Assembly (NCBI GenBank): GCA_023701435.1 | Contig: JAMPXB010000015.1 | Span: 1-64,000 of the forward strand | From: Bacteriovoracaceae bacterium | GTDB taxonomy: Bacteria; Bdellovibrionota; Bacteriovoracia; Bacteriovoracales; Bacteriovoracaceae | Length of the DNA stretch: 64,000 nucleotides | Reading direction: 5' to 3' | Shown here: one piece after another, positions 53,292-62,134 of the stretch | How the letters are laid out: each line of letters begins with the position of its first letter | How positions within the stretch are numbered: the first letter of the stretch is position 1 | Notes under the pieces: generated by a model | What the model saw: the letters and a program-made list of their open reading frames with translations, nothing else | What the model was told of the DNA's origin: nothing | Databases searched by the model: none | Position numbers and translations under genes: made by a program

Positions 53292-55571
53292 ATGAAATTA
53301 ATCACGCTGTTGGGTCTTCTTTTCATTCTGGGCCAAGTTCATGCCTACGAAGCGAAAGTCACGAAAGGCCAAATGCATCCAGAGCTTGAGGCCTTATTGG
53401 AAAAGGCGACTTTAGATACTGGTAAAGAATTTCATAAATCCGACTTTTTATTAATTGAAGAAAGAGTGTTGGCGACAAGTAAGTTCACGATGTACGTTCA
53501 GTCCAATTCCATGGTTCCTATTGCTGGAACCGCCGTCAGAATATGGAGTGATCTTCAAACCAATGAACTGATCCTGGCGGAAATGCACCTGGATGAAAAA
53601 TCCCAGAGTCAGAAAGACCGTCTGATCAATCGTTATATGAAGGCCAAATTTTCACCCAAGGCGATGAAGTCCAGACAATTGGCCGATTCCATTTCGGAGT
53701 TGGTAAAAAACGTTGTCTCCCTTCACGACACCGATACCAAAATTCTGGGCATGAAGTTTAAGGATCAGTGGCAGAACGGAGACCTCGTAAGAGTCGTTGA
53801 AGTTCGCGGTCGTCGTGGGGTTCACCACATTACTGTCTCACTTCTTAAGAACGAGGTTATTGAGACGACTTATCGTGAGTTTTTACAAAGCGAAAGTTTC
53901 TCCCTTCAGGCCCATGTCTTTCCAGTCTACGAAGAAGTGGAAGGCACGGGAGAAATGCTTCCTTATGAAATGAAAGAGTTAAAGTATCTTAATACTCATG
54001 TTCATGATGGCGGCGAAAATCCGCTGGGCACCTTGAGTGAAACCGAGTTCCCTGAAACCAATTATTCGGTATTGCTGGCCGGAACTCCTTTGGGTGATGA
54101 ACTGGGACTATGGTCAGAAACATCTATCCGTCACCAAGCAGAAGTTCACATTAAGGGCCTTCCTTTAAGACCAAATGCTTATGAAAATGGCGTTCTTCTG
54201 CAGGGTAAGTATGCCACCATCAATCTTCACCCGGAGATCAAAGAAGTTTTTAAAGACATCGATTTCTTACTCAAACCTTCCATTCATCACCTGCTTAAGT
54301 GGCAACTAACTAAGACTTATAATGCCAAACCGGTAAGTGGGTTCATGGGGAAAATCATTTCTTCTCAAAATGAACTCTTGGAACGTATTCCATACCGTCA
54401 TCCTGAACACGATGCAGTTACTTACATCAATTCTGGTTTTGATGAAGTTCAAGTCTATTACGGCGTTACCGCCCTGATGGAGTCGTTGGTCGAGATGGGC
54501 TTCACTGATCCAGAACTTTCGGAAAAACCTTTTCATGCCTTCTTATTTGATCCAGATATCGGCATGAAGGACAATGCTTACTATTACGATAACACCATTA
54601 ACTTCACCACCTACAAACCGGGCACTCCGAATCTTGCCCGTGATAACCCAACCATTTGGCATGAACTGGGTCACGCCATCATGGAACGAATTATGGGTGT
54701 TCATTTGAACTTTGACTCTCAAGGTGGCTATGGTGGGCTGTCTGAAGGCATGGCCGATTTTGTCGCTAAAATCGTTTTAGAGCATCAGACAAACGGCGCG
54801 CCTTTCCCTGGAAAGGACAAATTTAGAATCATCAATAATATTGGATTTGATTTAACCAATGAGTTCCACGATGAGGGTGAAGCCTATGGAGGAGCTATGA
54901 ATGATATGCTCTCCTCTGTGATTTCATCTGAAGGTCAGGAAGGGCTGCATGCTTTTACTGATCTAACTTTAGAGGCCATGAGACTGACCCGGAATCATCC
55001 GCGCCTCACCGCCGCTAGCTGGTTTGAGCACATGATTTATGCTGATGAGTTAGGTAGTCAAGTTCGTGCGCCTGGAAAATATAAGGAGCTGATCGAGTCG
55101 GCCCTTAAGTCCCGTAACTTTTCTTTTGAAGAAGATTTCCATCCGGCCAAAATGCTGGTGACCTTCGGCAATACTGAATTAACCAGTCAGTCCCCAGGCA
55201 GTCGTGGCAACCCACTCACTAGTTGCGATGTTGCTTATGAATTGAAACTGGCCCTCACTTCAGGAGACTCCCAATTCATTACTTTCCCTGCCACGGTCAA
55301 AGTAGAGTATCAAAAAGGCGCTCTTCAAGGGGCCATTAATTGGGTGGGTGAGGAATCAAATCCGCAAATCTATACAGTCAATTCGGCCAAGGAGATTATC
55401 ACTTTGCCGATTAAGGCCAATCTAAAGTGCGATTTTGTGAATCAACCTGACGGCAGCTGCAGAGACTATGCTTACCTGCAAGTTTTTAACCAAGGTTACG
55501 TGAGGCCTGTGGCAAAGAAGCGCTTTTACCTGCAAATCAATCCCCAAAACTGTTCCACTTCAGCAAAATAA
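53292..55571 (+). CDS. Secreted HExxH zinc metallopeptidase
   Basis: About 759 aa. Signal peptide MKLITLLGLLFILGQVHA-Y, a long propeptide-like region, then WHELGHAIMERI (zinc His pair, around residue 478 of the protein) and the third ligand Glu in GGLSEGMADF, as in gluzincins such as thermolysin/fungalysin relatives. A C-terminal beta-sandwich with four Cys follows. AAGGA eight bases before ATG 53292 sets the start; earlier frame start TTG 53223 would put residues before the signal peptide. Likely digests external protein. Confidence 0.8.
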   Translation: MKLITLLGLLFILGQVHAYEAKVTKGQMHPELEALLEKATLDTGKEFHKSDFLLIEERVLATSKFTMYVQSNSMVPIAGTAVRIWSDLQTNELILAEMHLDEKSQSQKDRLINRYMKAKFSPKAMKSRQLADSISELVKNVVSLHDTDTKILGMKFKDQWQNGDLVRVVEVRGRRGVHHITVSLLKNEVIETTYREFLQSESFSLQAHVFPVYEEVEGTGEMLPYEMKELKYLNTHVHDGGENPLGTLSETEFPETNYSVLLAGTPLGDELGLWSETSIRHQAEVHIKGLPLRPNAYENGVLLQGKYATINLHPEIKEVFKDIDFLLKPSIHHLLKWQLTKTYNAKPVSGFMGKIISSQNELLERIPYRHPEHDAVTYINSGFDEVQVYYGVTALMESLVEMGFTDPELSEKPFHAFLFDPDIGMKDNAYYYDNTINFTTYKPGTPNLARDNPTIWHELGHAIMERIMGVHLNFDSQGGYGGLSEGMADFVAKIVLEHQTNGAPFPGKDKFRIINNIGFDLTNEFHDEGEAYGGAMNDMLSSVISSEGQEGLHAFTDLTLEAMRLTRNHPRLTAASWFEHMIYADELGSQVRAPGKYKELIESALKSRNFSFEEDFHPAKMLVTFGNTELTSQSPGSRGNPLTSCDVAYELKLALTSGDSQFITFPATVKVEYQKGALQGAINWVGEESNPQIYTVNSAKEIITLPIKANLKCDFVNQPDGSCRDYAYLQVFNQGYVRPVAKKRFYLQINPQNCSTSAK

Positions 55572-55619
55572 TTCATTTAAGTTTTAATAGTTTTATTCTG
55601 TCCGTTTACCACAGGGTAA

Positions 55620-56432
55620 ATGGATGGGATGAACTTACGCCACCTGACAGATAAAGTATTACTCTTAGACACAAAACACCTCGTCGCCCGCGAGCGAGAG
55701 ATCACTTTAAAACTCCTGCATCATCTAAAAGAAATTGAACGACGAAGATTATTTTCTGATTTGGGATACGGATCGCTATTTGAATACATCGTCAAAGAGC
55801 TGGGTTATTCCGAGCCGGCCGCCAGTCGGAGGCTTCACGCTACGCGCCTTCTTAAAGACCTTCCTCATATAGAAAAGAAAATTGCAGATGGAAGCCTGAG
55901 TCTTACTAACTTGTCGTTGGCCGGACAATTATTTAAAAATGAAGACATCCAGGATCCACAAGAGAAAAAAGAAATACTGGAGAAAATTGAAAACACGACC
56001 AAGCGAGAGTGTGAGAAAGAATTAAAGAAACTTGTTCACTCCGACCTCCACGTGATGAAGCTTAGTCTTAAAGAAGAAACTCTTAACTTATTTCAGGAGA
56101 TTAGAGGAGTGCTTGCTCATAAGCGATTCACTAACGATGAAGTCATGCATGAGATATTTAAAATCGCTCTACCCATTATTAAAAATAAAAAGTTTAAGCT
56201 TAATGCAAAGTTCACTACGCCGGCGGCGTTGCCAAGCATCACCAGAAAAATCCCCAATATCATTAAGAAAGAAGTCTATGAGCGAGATGGAGGAAGATGT
56301 ACTAAATGCCAAAGCACCTTCAAATTAGAGTACGACCATATTAAACCCTTTGCCATGGGAGGGGAGTCAACACTCGCCAACTTAAGACTGTTATGTTTTT
56401 CGTGTAATCAGCGAAGGCTAAAGGAGTTGTGA
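55620..56432 (+). CDS. HNH endonuclease domain protein, 270 aa
   Basis: A helical N-terminal region (residues 1-150, with YSEPAASRRLHATRLL) and a C-terminal HNH domain: CTKCQSTFKLEYDHIKPFAMGGESTLANLRLLCFSCNQRR, partly quoted here only by its key residues Cys-x2-Cys, Asp-His, Asn and Cys-x2-Cys. It is the kind of stand-alone HNH protein found in several copies in Bdellovibrio-like genomes. ATG 55620 or the ATG three codons later could be the start. Target unknown. Overlaps the convergent gene by 15 bp. Confidence 0.78.
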   Translation: MDGMNLRHLTDKVLLLDTKHLVAREREITLKLLHHLKEIERRRLFSDLGYGSLFEYIVKELGYSEPAASRRLHATRLLKDLPHIEKKIADGSLSLTNLSLAGQLFKNEDIQDPQEKKEILEKIENTTKRECEKELKKLVHSDLHVMKLSLKEETLNLFQEIRGVLAHKRFTNDEVMHEIFKIALPIIKNKKFKLNAKFTTPAALPSITRKIPNIIKKEVYERDGGRCTKCQSTFKLEYDHIKPFAMGGESTLANLRLLCFSCNQRRLKEL

Positions 56433-56939
56433 GGCCACGTAGCGCTTGTCGCCGGTCTTCTCCAGTAGCTCCTTTAAGAGAGTCTTCACATAAAGCTCTT
56501 TGCCTTCACTCCACTCAAATGGACCCTTTGGATAATTCACCCCAAACTTCATGGCGCGATTTATATCCTCTTTGGTCGCTACACCTTCTGCCAGAGCAAA
56601 ATAAGCTTCATTAATGATCTGAACCACGGTGCGCGGAAAAACAAAGCCACAAGAAATAATCGACGTTTCAATGGGGGTAAAACCCAGTCCTTTCAGCTTC
56701 AGCAAGACGGCCTCATTTTTCTCTCTAAAATGAATTTCCATCTTCTTACTCTCATCACAAAAAAGAGCAGCAAATGAGCCCTGCAGGTTAGGGTACTCAT
56801 TATAAAATTCGGCAGGATCAAAACAAGTCAGATCCATAAAGACTTTTTTCGCTGGATGAGAGCGAAGCAGGGTCTTCTTTTCTTCTTTGGTGGCAAAGCC
56901 AAAATTAATCAACACATTATCGAACAATACATTAGTCAT
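56418..56939 (-). CDS. Stand-alone 3-hydroxyacyl-CoA dehydrogenase C-terminal domain (PaaH part 2)
   Basis: About 173 aa. CGFVFPRTVVQIINEAYFAL and KFGVNYPKGPFEWSEGKEL, then a KTGDKRYVAS end, match the second, C-terminal 3HCDH domain of long PaaH proteins. There is no NAD-binding domain. ATG 56939 overlaps the end of the gene before (ATGACTAA), so the product is made together with the N-terminal part and probably completes it. A longer frame from 56984 would overlap more and has no ribosome-binding site. Confidence 0.78.
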   Translation of the reverse strand: MTNVLFDNVLINFGFATKEEKKTLLRSHPAKKVFMDLTCFDPAEFYNEYPNLQGSFAALFCDESKKMEIHFREKNEAVLLKLKGLGFTPIETSIISCGFVFPRTVVQIINEAYFALAEGVATKEDINRAMKFGVNYPKGPFEWSEGKELYVKTLLKELLEKTGDKRYVASQLL

Positions 56940-57795
56940 ATTTATAAAACCCACGCTTGGTTTTTCGGCCAAGACGTTTTTCATCTACCATTTGTTTTTG
57001 CAGCTTATGGGGAGCAAATCGTGGTTCCTGGCCGTAGGCTTCCCACACGGAGCAGGTCACAGAATAGTTCACATCGATGCCGATCAGATCCATCAGTTCA
57101 AAGGGACCCATTTTAAAGCCGCCGACTTCTTTTAAAATCGAATCAACTTCTTTCATCTTCGCCTGGTCATCTTCTTCCACAATGCGAAGAGGCTCACCAT
57201 AAAAATTTCGGGCCACACGGTTAACAATAAAACCAGGGGAGTCCTTGCACATGGCGGGTTTTTTGTCTTTGGCATCAAACCACTGATAAAGTTCCTGACA
57301 TAATTCCAAACTGGAATCTTTGCCTTTAATGACTTCCACCAGTTTCATGATGGTCGCGGGATTAAAAAAATGAAGTCCCAAAAAGCGAGGTTTACGGTCA
57401 TCGGTAACCGCCTCTGCCATTAGTTCGATGGGAAAGCTGGATGTGTTGGAGGCCAGAATCGTGTGGGCTTCAAAATACTGATCGAGCTTTTGAAAGAGAT
57501 CTTTTTTTATTGCGAGATTTTCAATTATGGCCTCAATCACCAGATTAGCACTCCTGGAGACCTGATCCAAGGACTTGATGGAAAGAAGCTCTTTCATGCG
57601 AGAAACTTCCAGTGATGAAAGTTTTTGTTTCTCAACCAATTTGTCCCAGGAAGTGTGAATGCTTTGAAGGGCCTTTGCTAACTGTTCCTGGGAGTTATCT
57701 ACTAACTCCACTGAGCACATTTGCTGAGTGAACCACTGAGCAATGCCGGAACCCATGGTTCCGGCACCGATAACAACTATTTTTTGTAAATTCAT
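56932..57795 (-). CDS. paaH: 3-hydroxyacyl-CoA dehydrogenase (PaaH part 1)
   Basis: Oxidises 3-hydroxyadipyl-CoA or another 3-hydroxyacyl-CoA with NAD. 287 aa. NAD-binding VVIGAGTMGSGIAQWF, catalytic His in LGLHFFNPATIMKLVE, and one complete 3HCDH domain ending RKTKRGFYKYD. It alone equals a short hydroxybutyryl-CoA dehydrogenase; together with the following gene it makes the 460-residue layout of PaaH. Two bases after the diiron gene. Confidence 0.85.
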   Translation of the reverse strand: MNLQKIVVIGAGTMGSGIAQWFTQQMCSVELVDNSQEQLAKALQSIHTSWDKLVEKQKLSSLEVSRMKELLSIKSLDQVSRSANLVIEAIIENLAIKKDLFQKLDQYFEAHTILASNTSSFPIELMAEAVTDDRKPRFLGLHFFNPATIMKLVEVIKGKDSSLELCQELYQWFDAKDKKPAMCKDSPGFIVNRVARNFYGEPLRIVEEDDQAKMKEVDSILKEVGGFKMGPFELMDLIGIDVNYSVTCSVWEAYGQEPRFAPHKLQKQMVDEKRLGRKTKRGFYKYD

Positions 57796-57797
57796 GA

Positions 57798-58616
57798 TTA
57801 AGAAAGAGTGTATTCTACAGGCTGCACAGCTTCGTTATATTCAGGAACTTTAAGGCCCCACTCATTACACTTGTCGGTGATCTCTTTTACGAAAGCAGAA
57901 CGAACATCAGCATTAGAGCGGTTCTTAAGTCCAAGCTTTTGATAGATATCGTTACCATTACCAGTCGACTTACCAAAAGTGTTCATCACGCGAGGCCACC
58001 AAAGGTTCAGACGCTCTTGCAGGAAAGCACGCTTCTCTGGATCTTCGGCCATTGCTTTAACAGTCTTATCCCCGTGGGCCAGGTGCATGTTCTCTTCTTT
58101 GCAAATAGTGCCGATGGCATTTTTCCAAGGAAGGAACGAAGAGTTAAGGGTGTCTTCCAGAACGTGGCCAGCGGCGCGGTCCATAAGGAAGTTGAACAAG
58201 CAGAAGTCTTCCCAGAAAGTGATATTGTAATAGAAAATATTCACGCGTTTATCTTTTTTAGCGCGAGAAAAACCAATGTTGGCCAGATCATCTGGAAGTC
58301 TCCAGTCAAACTCGTGGGCCAGCATATGATCATGAGTTTTTTCACCCAGGTCATCAAGGATCTTATAGATCACATGAGCATGTCTCATTTCATCTTTTAC
58401 AATTTGGGCAACCAGTACTCTTTCATGAGCATTCGGTGCTTTTGCAATCCACGGCATATAACCGAGACCGCCAGCGTATTCTGAATCAGCTTGCATCCAA
58501 AGCAGGTTCATAAGATTTTTACGATAAATCTCTGGCATCTCTGAGTCCGCATCAAAAGTGCGACCATTTTTAATTTCTTCGAATAACTTTAAATCCTCGT
58601 TAGTGTATGCACGCAT
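57798..58616 (-). CDS. PaaA-like diiron oxygenase subunit
   Basis: A ferritin-like helical protein, about 272 aa, of the phenylacetate-catabolism family. Two carboxylate-histidine pairs are visible: KDEMRHAHV and KEENMHLAHG (ExxH). ALFNFLMDRAAG-like helices complete the four-helix bundle. In PaaA this site adds oxygen to phenylacetyl-CoA. PaaB, C, D and E are not next to it here. AGGAG before ATG 58616 fixes the start, 20 codons inside a longer frame. Confidence 0.8.
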   Translation of the reverse strand: MRAYTNEDLKLFEEIKNGRTFDADSEMPEIYRKNLMNLLWMQADSEYAGGLGYMPWIAKAPNAHERVLVAQIVKDEMRHAHVIYKILDDLGEKTHDHMLAHEFDWRLPDDLANIGFSRAKKDKRVNIFYYNITFWEDFCLFNFLMDRAAGHVLEDTLNSSFLPWKNAIGTICKEENMHLAHGDKTVKAMAEDPEKRAFLQERLNLWWPRVMNTFGKSTGNGNDIYQKLGLKNRSNADVRSAFVKEITDKCNEWGLKVPEYNEAVQPVEYTLS

Positions 58617-58632
58617 GGATTCTTCTCCTATC

Positions 58633-59421
58633 TTACAGACCTTTAAAGTTTGGTTTTCTTTTTTCCAGGAAAGCACTTACACCTTCCTTGTAATCTTGCG
58701 AAAAGCCAAGATACCGCTGTACAAATTTCTCACGGCTCAAGACTTCCCCCAGTTCTTTTTCATTAGCAAACTGAAAGTTCTTCTTCACCATTTTCACTGA
58801 AAGTGGTGCCAAATTATTGATATCGCTTGCTAGCTTCAGGGCTTCCTGGAGCGGTGCTTCCGCTATTGAATTGATGAAATTATACTCCAGCATCGCCTCT
58901 GCGAGAAGGGGCTTACCTAAGAGGGCGAATTCCAAGGCCTTAGTGTAGCCCATTTGTCTGACGAGCATAAAACTCATGCCAGCATCAGGAGCTAAACCAA
59001 TCTGGCTAAAACCAGAAATAAATCGAACACCTGGAGCCGCAATCTTCATATCACAAGCCAGCGCAACGGAAAGTCCGGCACCGGCACAGACGCCTTGAAT
59101 GGCACCAATCACCAATTTGTCAGAGGTGCGGATCGCCTCAATTAAAGGATTCCACTCCGTTTCAATGGTATGACCAATATCAACCGGGCCTTTGGAAGCA
59201 TCAACGGTGCGGTCATTTAAATCCTGACCAGAACAAAAGGCCTTGCCTTCAGCAGTCAGAATAATCGAGCGCACAGACTGATCTTTATTGGCCTCTCTAA
59301 TGGCAGAAATAATGTCGAGTTTTCCCTGAACGTTCAAAGCGTTGTAAACTTGCGGGCGATTAATAGTGATAATCGCTGTTCCATTTTGAATTTCAAATTT
59401 TATCGTTTCAAAAGTTTTCAT
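58633..59421 (-). CDS. paaG: Enoyl-CoA hydratase/isomerase, PaaG-like
   Basis: A 262-aa crotonase. FCSGQDLNDR and the oxyanion GVCAGAGLSVALACD, and the Asp in LAPDAGMSFMLVR where PaaG has its isomerase acid. PaaG isomerises the ring-epoxide CoA ester to the oxepin. Its neighbours support the role. Two bases after PaaF. Confidence 0.85.
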   Translation of the reverse strand: MKTFETIKFEIQNGTAIITINRPQVYNALNVQGKLDIISAIREANKDQSVRSIILTAEGKAFCSGQDLNDRTVDASKGPVDIGHTIETEWNPLIEAIRTSDKLVIGAIQGVCAGAGLSVALACDMKIAAPGVRFISGFSQIGLAPDAGMSFMLVRQMGYTKALEFALLGKPLLAEAMLEYNFINSIAEAPLQEALKLASDINNLAPLSVKMVKKNFQFANEKELGEVLSREKFVQRYLGFSQDYKEGVSAFLEKRKPNFKGL

Positions 59422-59422
59422 C

Positions 59423-60211
59423 TTAATTGCCCTGATACTTCGGTTCTCTTTTCTCCATGAAGGCCTTCATGCCTTCTTTCTGATCCTTGGAAGAAAAGGT
59501 GAGGTAGAAATTTCTTCGCTCATACTCCATGCCGTCTTTCAGAGCTGTTTCAAAAGCAATGTTCACGGCTTCTTTGGCAAGCTTTACTGCCACTGGTGCA
59601 CGGTTAGCGATGACCTTGGCAATCTCAAAAGTTTCCTGCATGAGCGTCTCAGTAGGAACGACCTTCGCGACCAGACCTGCTCGTTCAGCTTCATAGGCAT
59701 CCATCATGTCGCCAGTTAAAACCGCCAGCATCGCTTTGGATTTTCCAATAGCACGAGTCAGACGTTGAGTTCCGCCGGCGCCAGGAATGGTTCCGATTTT
59801 AATCTCAGGCTGACCAAAGCGCGCTGAATCTCCGGCAATGATAAAATCACAAGACATTGCCAATTCACAACCGCCACCCAGAGCAAAGCCATTGACCGCC
59901 GCAATGATAGGCTTAGTGATAAGGGCCATTTGTTTCCAGGTTCTGAAACGATTGTCGTTGATCTGATCAATAGGAGAGGCTTCCGCCATTTGTCCGATAT
60001 CTGCACCGGCCGCAAAGGCACGGTCGTTACCGGTCAGGATAATAACTCGTATCTCTTTATCGTCTTCCAGAAGAAACATCGCCTCAACCACTTCCTTCAT
60101 AAGATCAGTGGAGAGGGCATTTAAAACCTTAGGACGGTTTAATTGAATAAGACCAATGTGCTGATGTTCCCGGTAATTTTTAGTTACCAGGATATGTTCA
60201 AAAGACTTCAT
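59423..60211 (-). CDS. paaF: Enoyl-CoA hydratase, PaaF-like
   Basis: A 262-aa crotonase with both catalytic Glu residues: ALGGGCELAMSCD and PEIKIGTIPGAGGTQRL. It would hydrate 2,3-dehydroadipyl-CoA. Two candidate starts, GTG 60214 and ATG 60211; ATG is chosen, with AAGG upstream. Directly follows the EthD gene. Confidence 0.86.
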   Translation of the reverse strand: MKSFEHILVTKNYREHQHIGLIQLNRPKVLNALSTDLMKEVVEAMFLLEDDKEIRVIILTGNDRAFAAGADIGQMAEASPIDQINDNRFRTWKQMALITKPIIAAVNGFALGGGCELAMSCDFIIAGDSARFGQPEIKIGTIPGAGGTQRLTRAIGKSKAMLAVLTGDMMDAYEAERAGLVAKVVPTETLMQETFEIAKVIANRAPVAVKLAKEAVNIAFETALKDGMEYERRNFYLTFSSKDQKEGMKAFMEKREPKYQGN

Positions 60212-60214
60212 CAC

Positions 60215-60535
60215 TTAGGCCTTAACGATTTGTTCTTCGGCAAAATGCACGGAAACAAGATCGCCGGCAAATTTCATAGCGTCTTTTCCAGACTCCATCA
60301 TTTCAGGAGTTTTCATGGCCGCTTTCCAGGCATCTTTATTTTCAAAACACATTTCAGCAATCATGTGCAGATTAGAAGCACCAGTCGGACCGCCAAAAAT
60401 TTTATTGGTTCTTAGTTCCTTGATACCAGGGATACGTAAACAGATGGGAGTGTGCACGTTCTTATAATGTTCTTCGAAAGCCGCTTTGGCAGCATCATCT
60501 TGAGGAACACGGTAGACTGCGATTACTTTGAACAT
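60215..60535 (-). CDS. EthD-domain protein, 106 aa
   Basis: Dimeric alpha/beta-barrel protein with FKVIAVYRVP and HYKNVHTPICLRIPG, the EthD pattern, and C-terminal FAGDLVSVHFAEE. Small EthD proteins sit in many degradation operons and may act as isomerases or accessory factors. First gene of the paa-like operon. AAGGGG before the ATG. Confidence 0.78.
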   Translation of the reverse strand: MFKVIAVYRVPQDDAAKAAFEEHYKNVHTPICLRIPGIKELRTNKIFGGPTGASNLHMIAEMCFENKDAWKAAMKTPEMMESGKDAMKFAGDLVSVHFAEEQIVKA

Positions 60536-60564
60536 ATTAACCCCTTGCGTTGTGTAAACGAAAT

Positions 60565-60605
60565 TTTATGGTAGAACGATAACGATTCTACAGGGGAGAT
60601 GTCAA
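60565..60605 (-). promoter_or_regulatory. Promoter and palindrome of the paa-like operon
   Basis: On the minus strand TTGACA (60605-60600), 18 bp, TATCGT. The -10 lies within the inverted repeat GTAGAA-N9-TTCTAC (60591-60571), a possible repressor operator. Confidence 0.45.
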
Positions 60606-60608
60606 AGA

Positions 60609-61373
60609 TTAGCCGAAACGACCCTCAATATAAGCTGCGGTTCTGGCCTCTTTAGGAGTCTCAAATAAAGACGCAGTCTTTCCCATTTCAACCAATTCTC
60701 CCATGTACATGAAAATAGTCTCATCTGATACACGTTTGGCCTGGTTCATGGAGTGAGTGACAATGATTATGGAATAATCTTTTTTAAGGTCTTTGATAAG
60801 AATTTCAATGGCCTCAATTCCTGCCGGATCAAGTGCAGAGCAAGGTTCGTCCAAAAGAAGCAGTTTGGGCTTAAGTGGGAGCAGACGTGCAATACAAAGC
60901 CGCTGCTGCTTTTCTAAACTTAAGGAAAGTGCCGAGCGGTCCAGTTGCCCTTTAAGGTCTTTCCATAGACCCACACGTTTTAATGAAGTTTCAACCATCT
61001 CGTCTAATTGGACCCGCTTTAATCCCGGGAGGTGAGTTTTCGCGCCAAAAATAACATTCTCATAAATGGAGAGAGGTAAAGGATTGGGCTTTTGAAAGAC
61101 CATTCCCACTTGTTTTCTGAGTTCAGGCAGAGCTACCTGGGGATGGTAAATATCTTCTCCGAAAATCTGAATACTGCCATCATGGGAAACTTCGGCTCCA
61201 CGTTCATTGATTCGATTTAAGCATTTTAAGAAAGTGCTTTTCCCGCAGCCAGAGGGGCCGATGAGAGCAGTGATTTTATTGGCCGTGATATTGAAGGTAA
61301 GTTTTTTGAGGGCCTGGAAATCGCCATACCAAAAACTGAATTCATTTGTATTAACAGCTTGAGTTTTATTCAT
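60609..61373 (-). CDS. pstB: Phosphate ABC transporter ATP-binding protein, paralogue 2
   Basis: A 254-aa PstB. Canonical Walker A GPSGCGKST (39-47), Q-loop Gln94 in VFQKPNP, Walker B/D-loop LLLLDEPCSALDP, and H-loop His207 in IVTHSMNQ. The signature, normally LSGGQ, reads LSLEKQ (151-156). It thus has intact nucleotide-binding and switch residues but a broken signature. It lies four bases after the other pstB, which has the opposite defects. Last gene of the pst operon here; no phoU follows. Confidence 0.9.
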   Translation of the reverse strand: MNKTQAVNTNEFSFWYGDFQALKKLTFNITANKITALIGPSGCGKSTFLKCLNRINERGAEVSHDGSIQIFGEDIYHPQVALPELRKQVGMVFQKPNPLPLSIYENVIFGAKTHLPGLKRVQLDEMVETSLKRVGLWKDLKGQLDRSALSLSLEKQQRLCIARLLPLKPKLLLLDEPCSALDPAGIEAIEILIKDLKKDYSIIIVTHSMNQAKRVSDETIFMYMGELVEMGKTASLFETPKEARTAAYIEGRFG

Positions 61374-61376
61374 AAT

Positions 61377-62132
61377 TTATCCGAATAGACCTTCGATGTA
61401 GTCTTTAGTTCTGGCATCCTTAACTTCGCCGCCAAAAATTTTATCATTTGTATTTAGATCAAGAATTTTCCCATGAAGCATCATGGCGGTTCTGTCACCG
61501 AGCCGTTTGGCCTGATTGATAACGTTAGTAACCATCACAATCGTGATGTGTTTTTTTAGTTCGTGGAGGACGGCTTCAATCTTCATGGTGGTGACTGGGT
61601 CAATGGCGATGGAAAACTCATCCAGACACAAGACCTCAGGATGGTGAGAGAGAGCACGGGCTATCGTCAGTCGTTGTTGTTGTCCACCGGAGAGTTTGGT
61701 GGCCAGAGTATCTAAACGGTCTTTTACTTCATCCCAAAGGGCCGCTTTCTTCAAGCAATCTTCCATGATGGCATCAAGCTCATGCTGGTCCTTACAACCG
61801 GCCATCCTGGGAGCATAAGTTACATTCTCTTTAATAGTCATAGGCAGCCCCACCGGTAGAGGAGACACCATGCCGATCCGTCTGCGCAAAGTTGTGGAAT
61901 CTTCATCATCATAAATGCTCTCGCCATCGAGCAAGATTTTGCCTTTAACTTTTGCCTTGGGATTAAAATCCATCATTCGATTAAGGCATCTTAAAAGCGA
62001 ACTCTTTCCCGAATTGGCAGGGCCGATGATGGCCAGGACTTCATTCTCATATATATCAAGGTTAAGCCCCTCAATGACATTATGATTACCATAGTTAACA
62101 CTAAGATCTTGGATCTGAATTTTCTTTATCAT
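61377..62132 (-). CDS. pstB: Phosphate ABC transporter ATP-binding protein, paralogue 1
   Basis: A 251-aa PstB. Walker A GPANSGKSS (37-45) and signature LSGGQQQRL (147-155) are good. But the Q-loop Gln is Pro91 (MVSPLP), the D-loop is DEFSIAID, and the H-loop His is Asn203 (VTNVINQ). So it lends a good signature but has a poor own ATP site. ATG 62132 is inside the pstA stop region and is preferred to an ATG three codons upstream. Confidence 0.9.
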   Translation of the reverse strand: MIKKIQIQDLSVNYGNHNVIEGLNLDIYENEVLAIIGPANSGKSSLLRCLNRMMDFNPKAKVKGKILLDGESIYDDEDSTTLRRRIGMVSPLPVGLPMTIKENVTYAPRMAGCKDQHELDAIMEDCLKKAALWDEVKDRLDTLATKLSGGQQQRLTIARALSHHPEVLCLDEFSIAIDPVTTMKIEAVLHELKKHITIVMVTNVINQAKRLGDRTAMMLHGKILDLNTNDKIFGGEVKDARTKDYIEGLFG

Positions 62133-62134
62133 AA

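Noticed and set aside
55572-55619. Terminator after the metallopeptidase
   Set aside because: No GC-rich stem followed by Ts is present.
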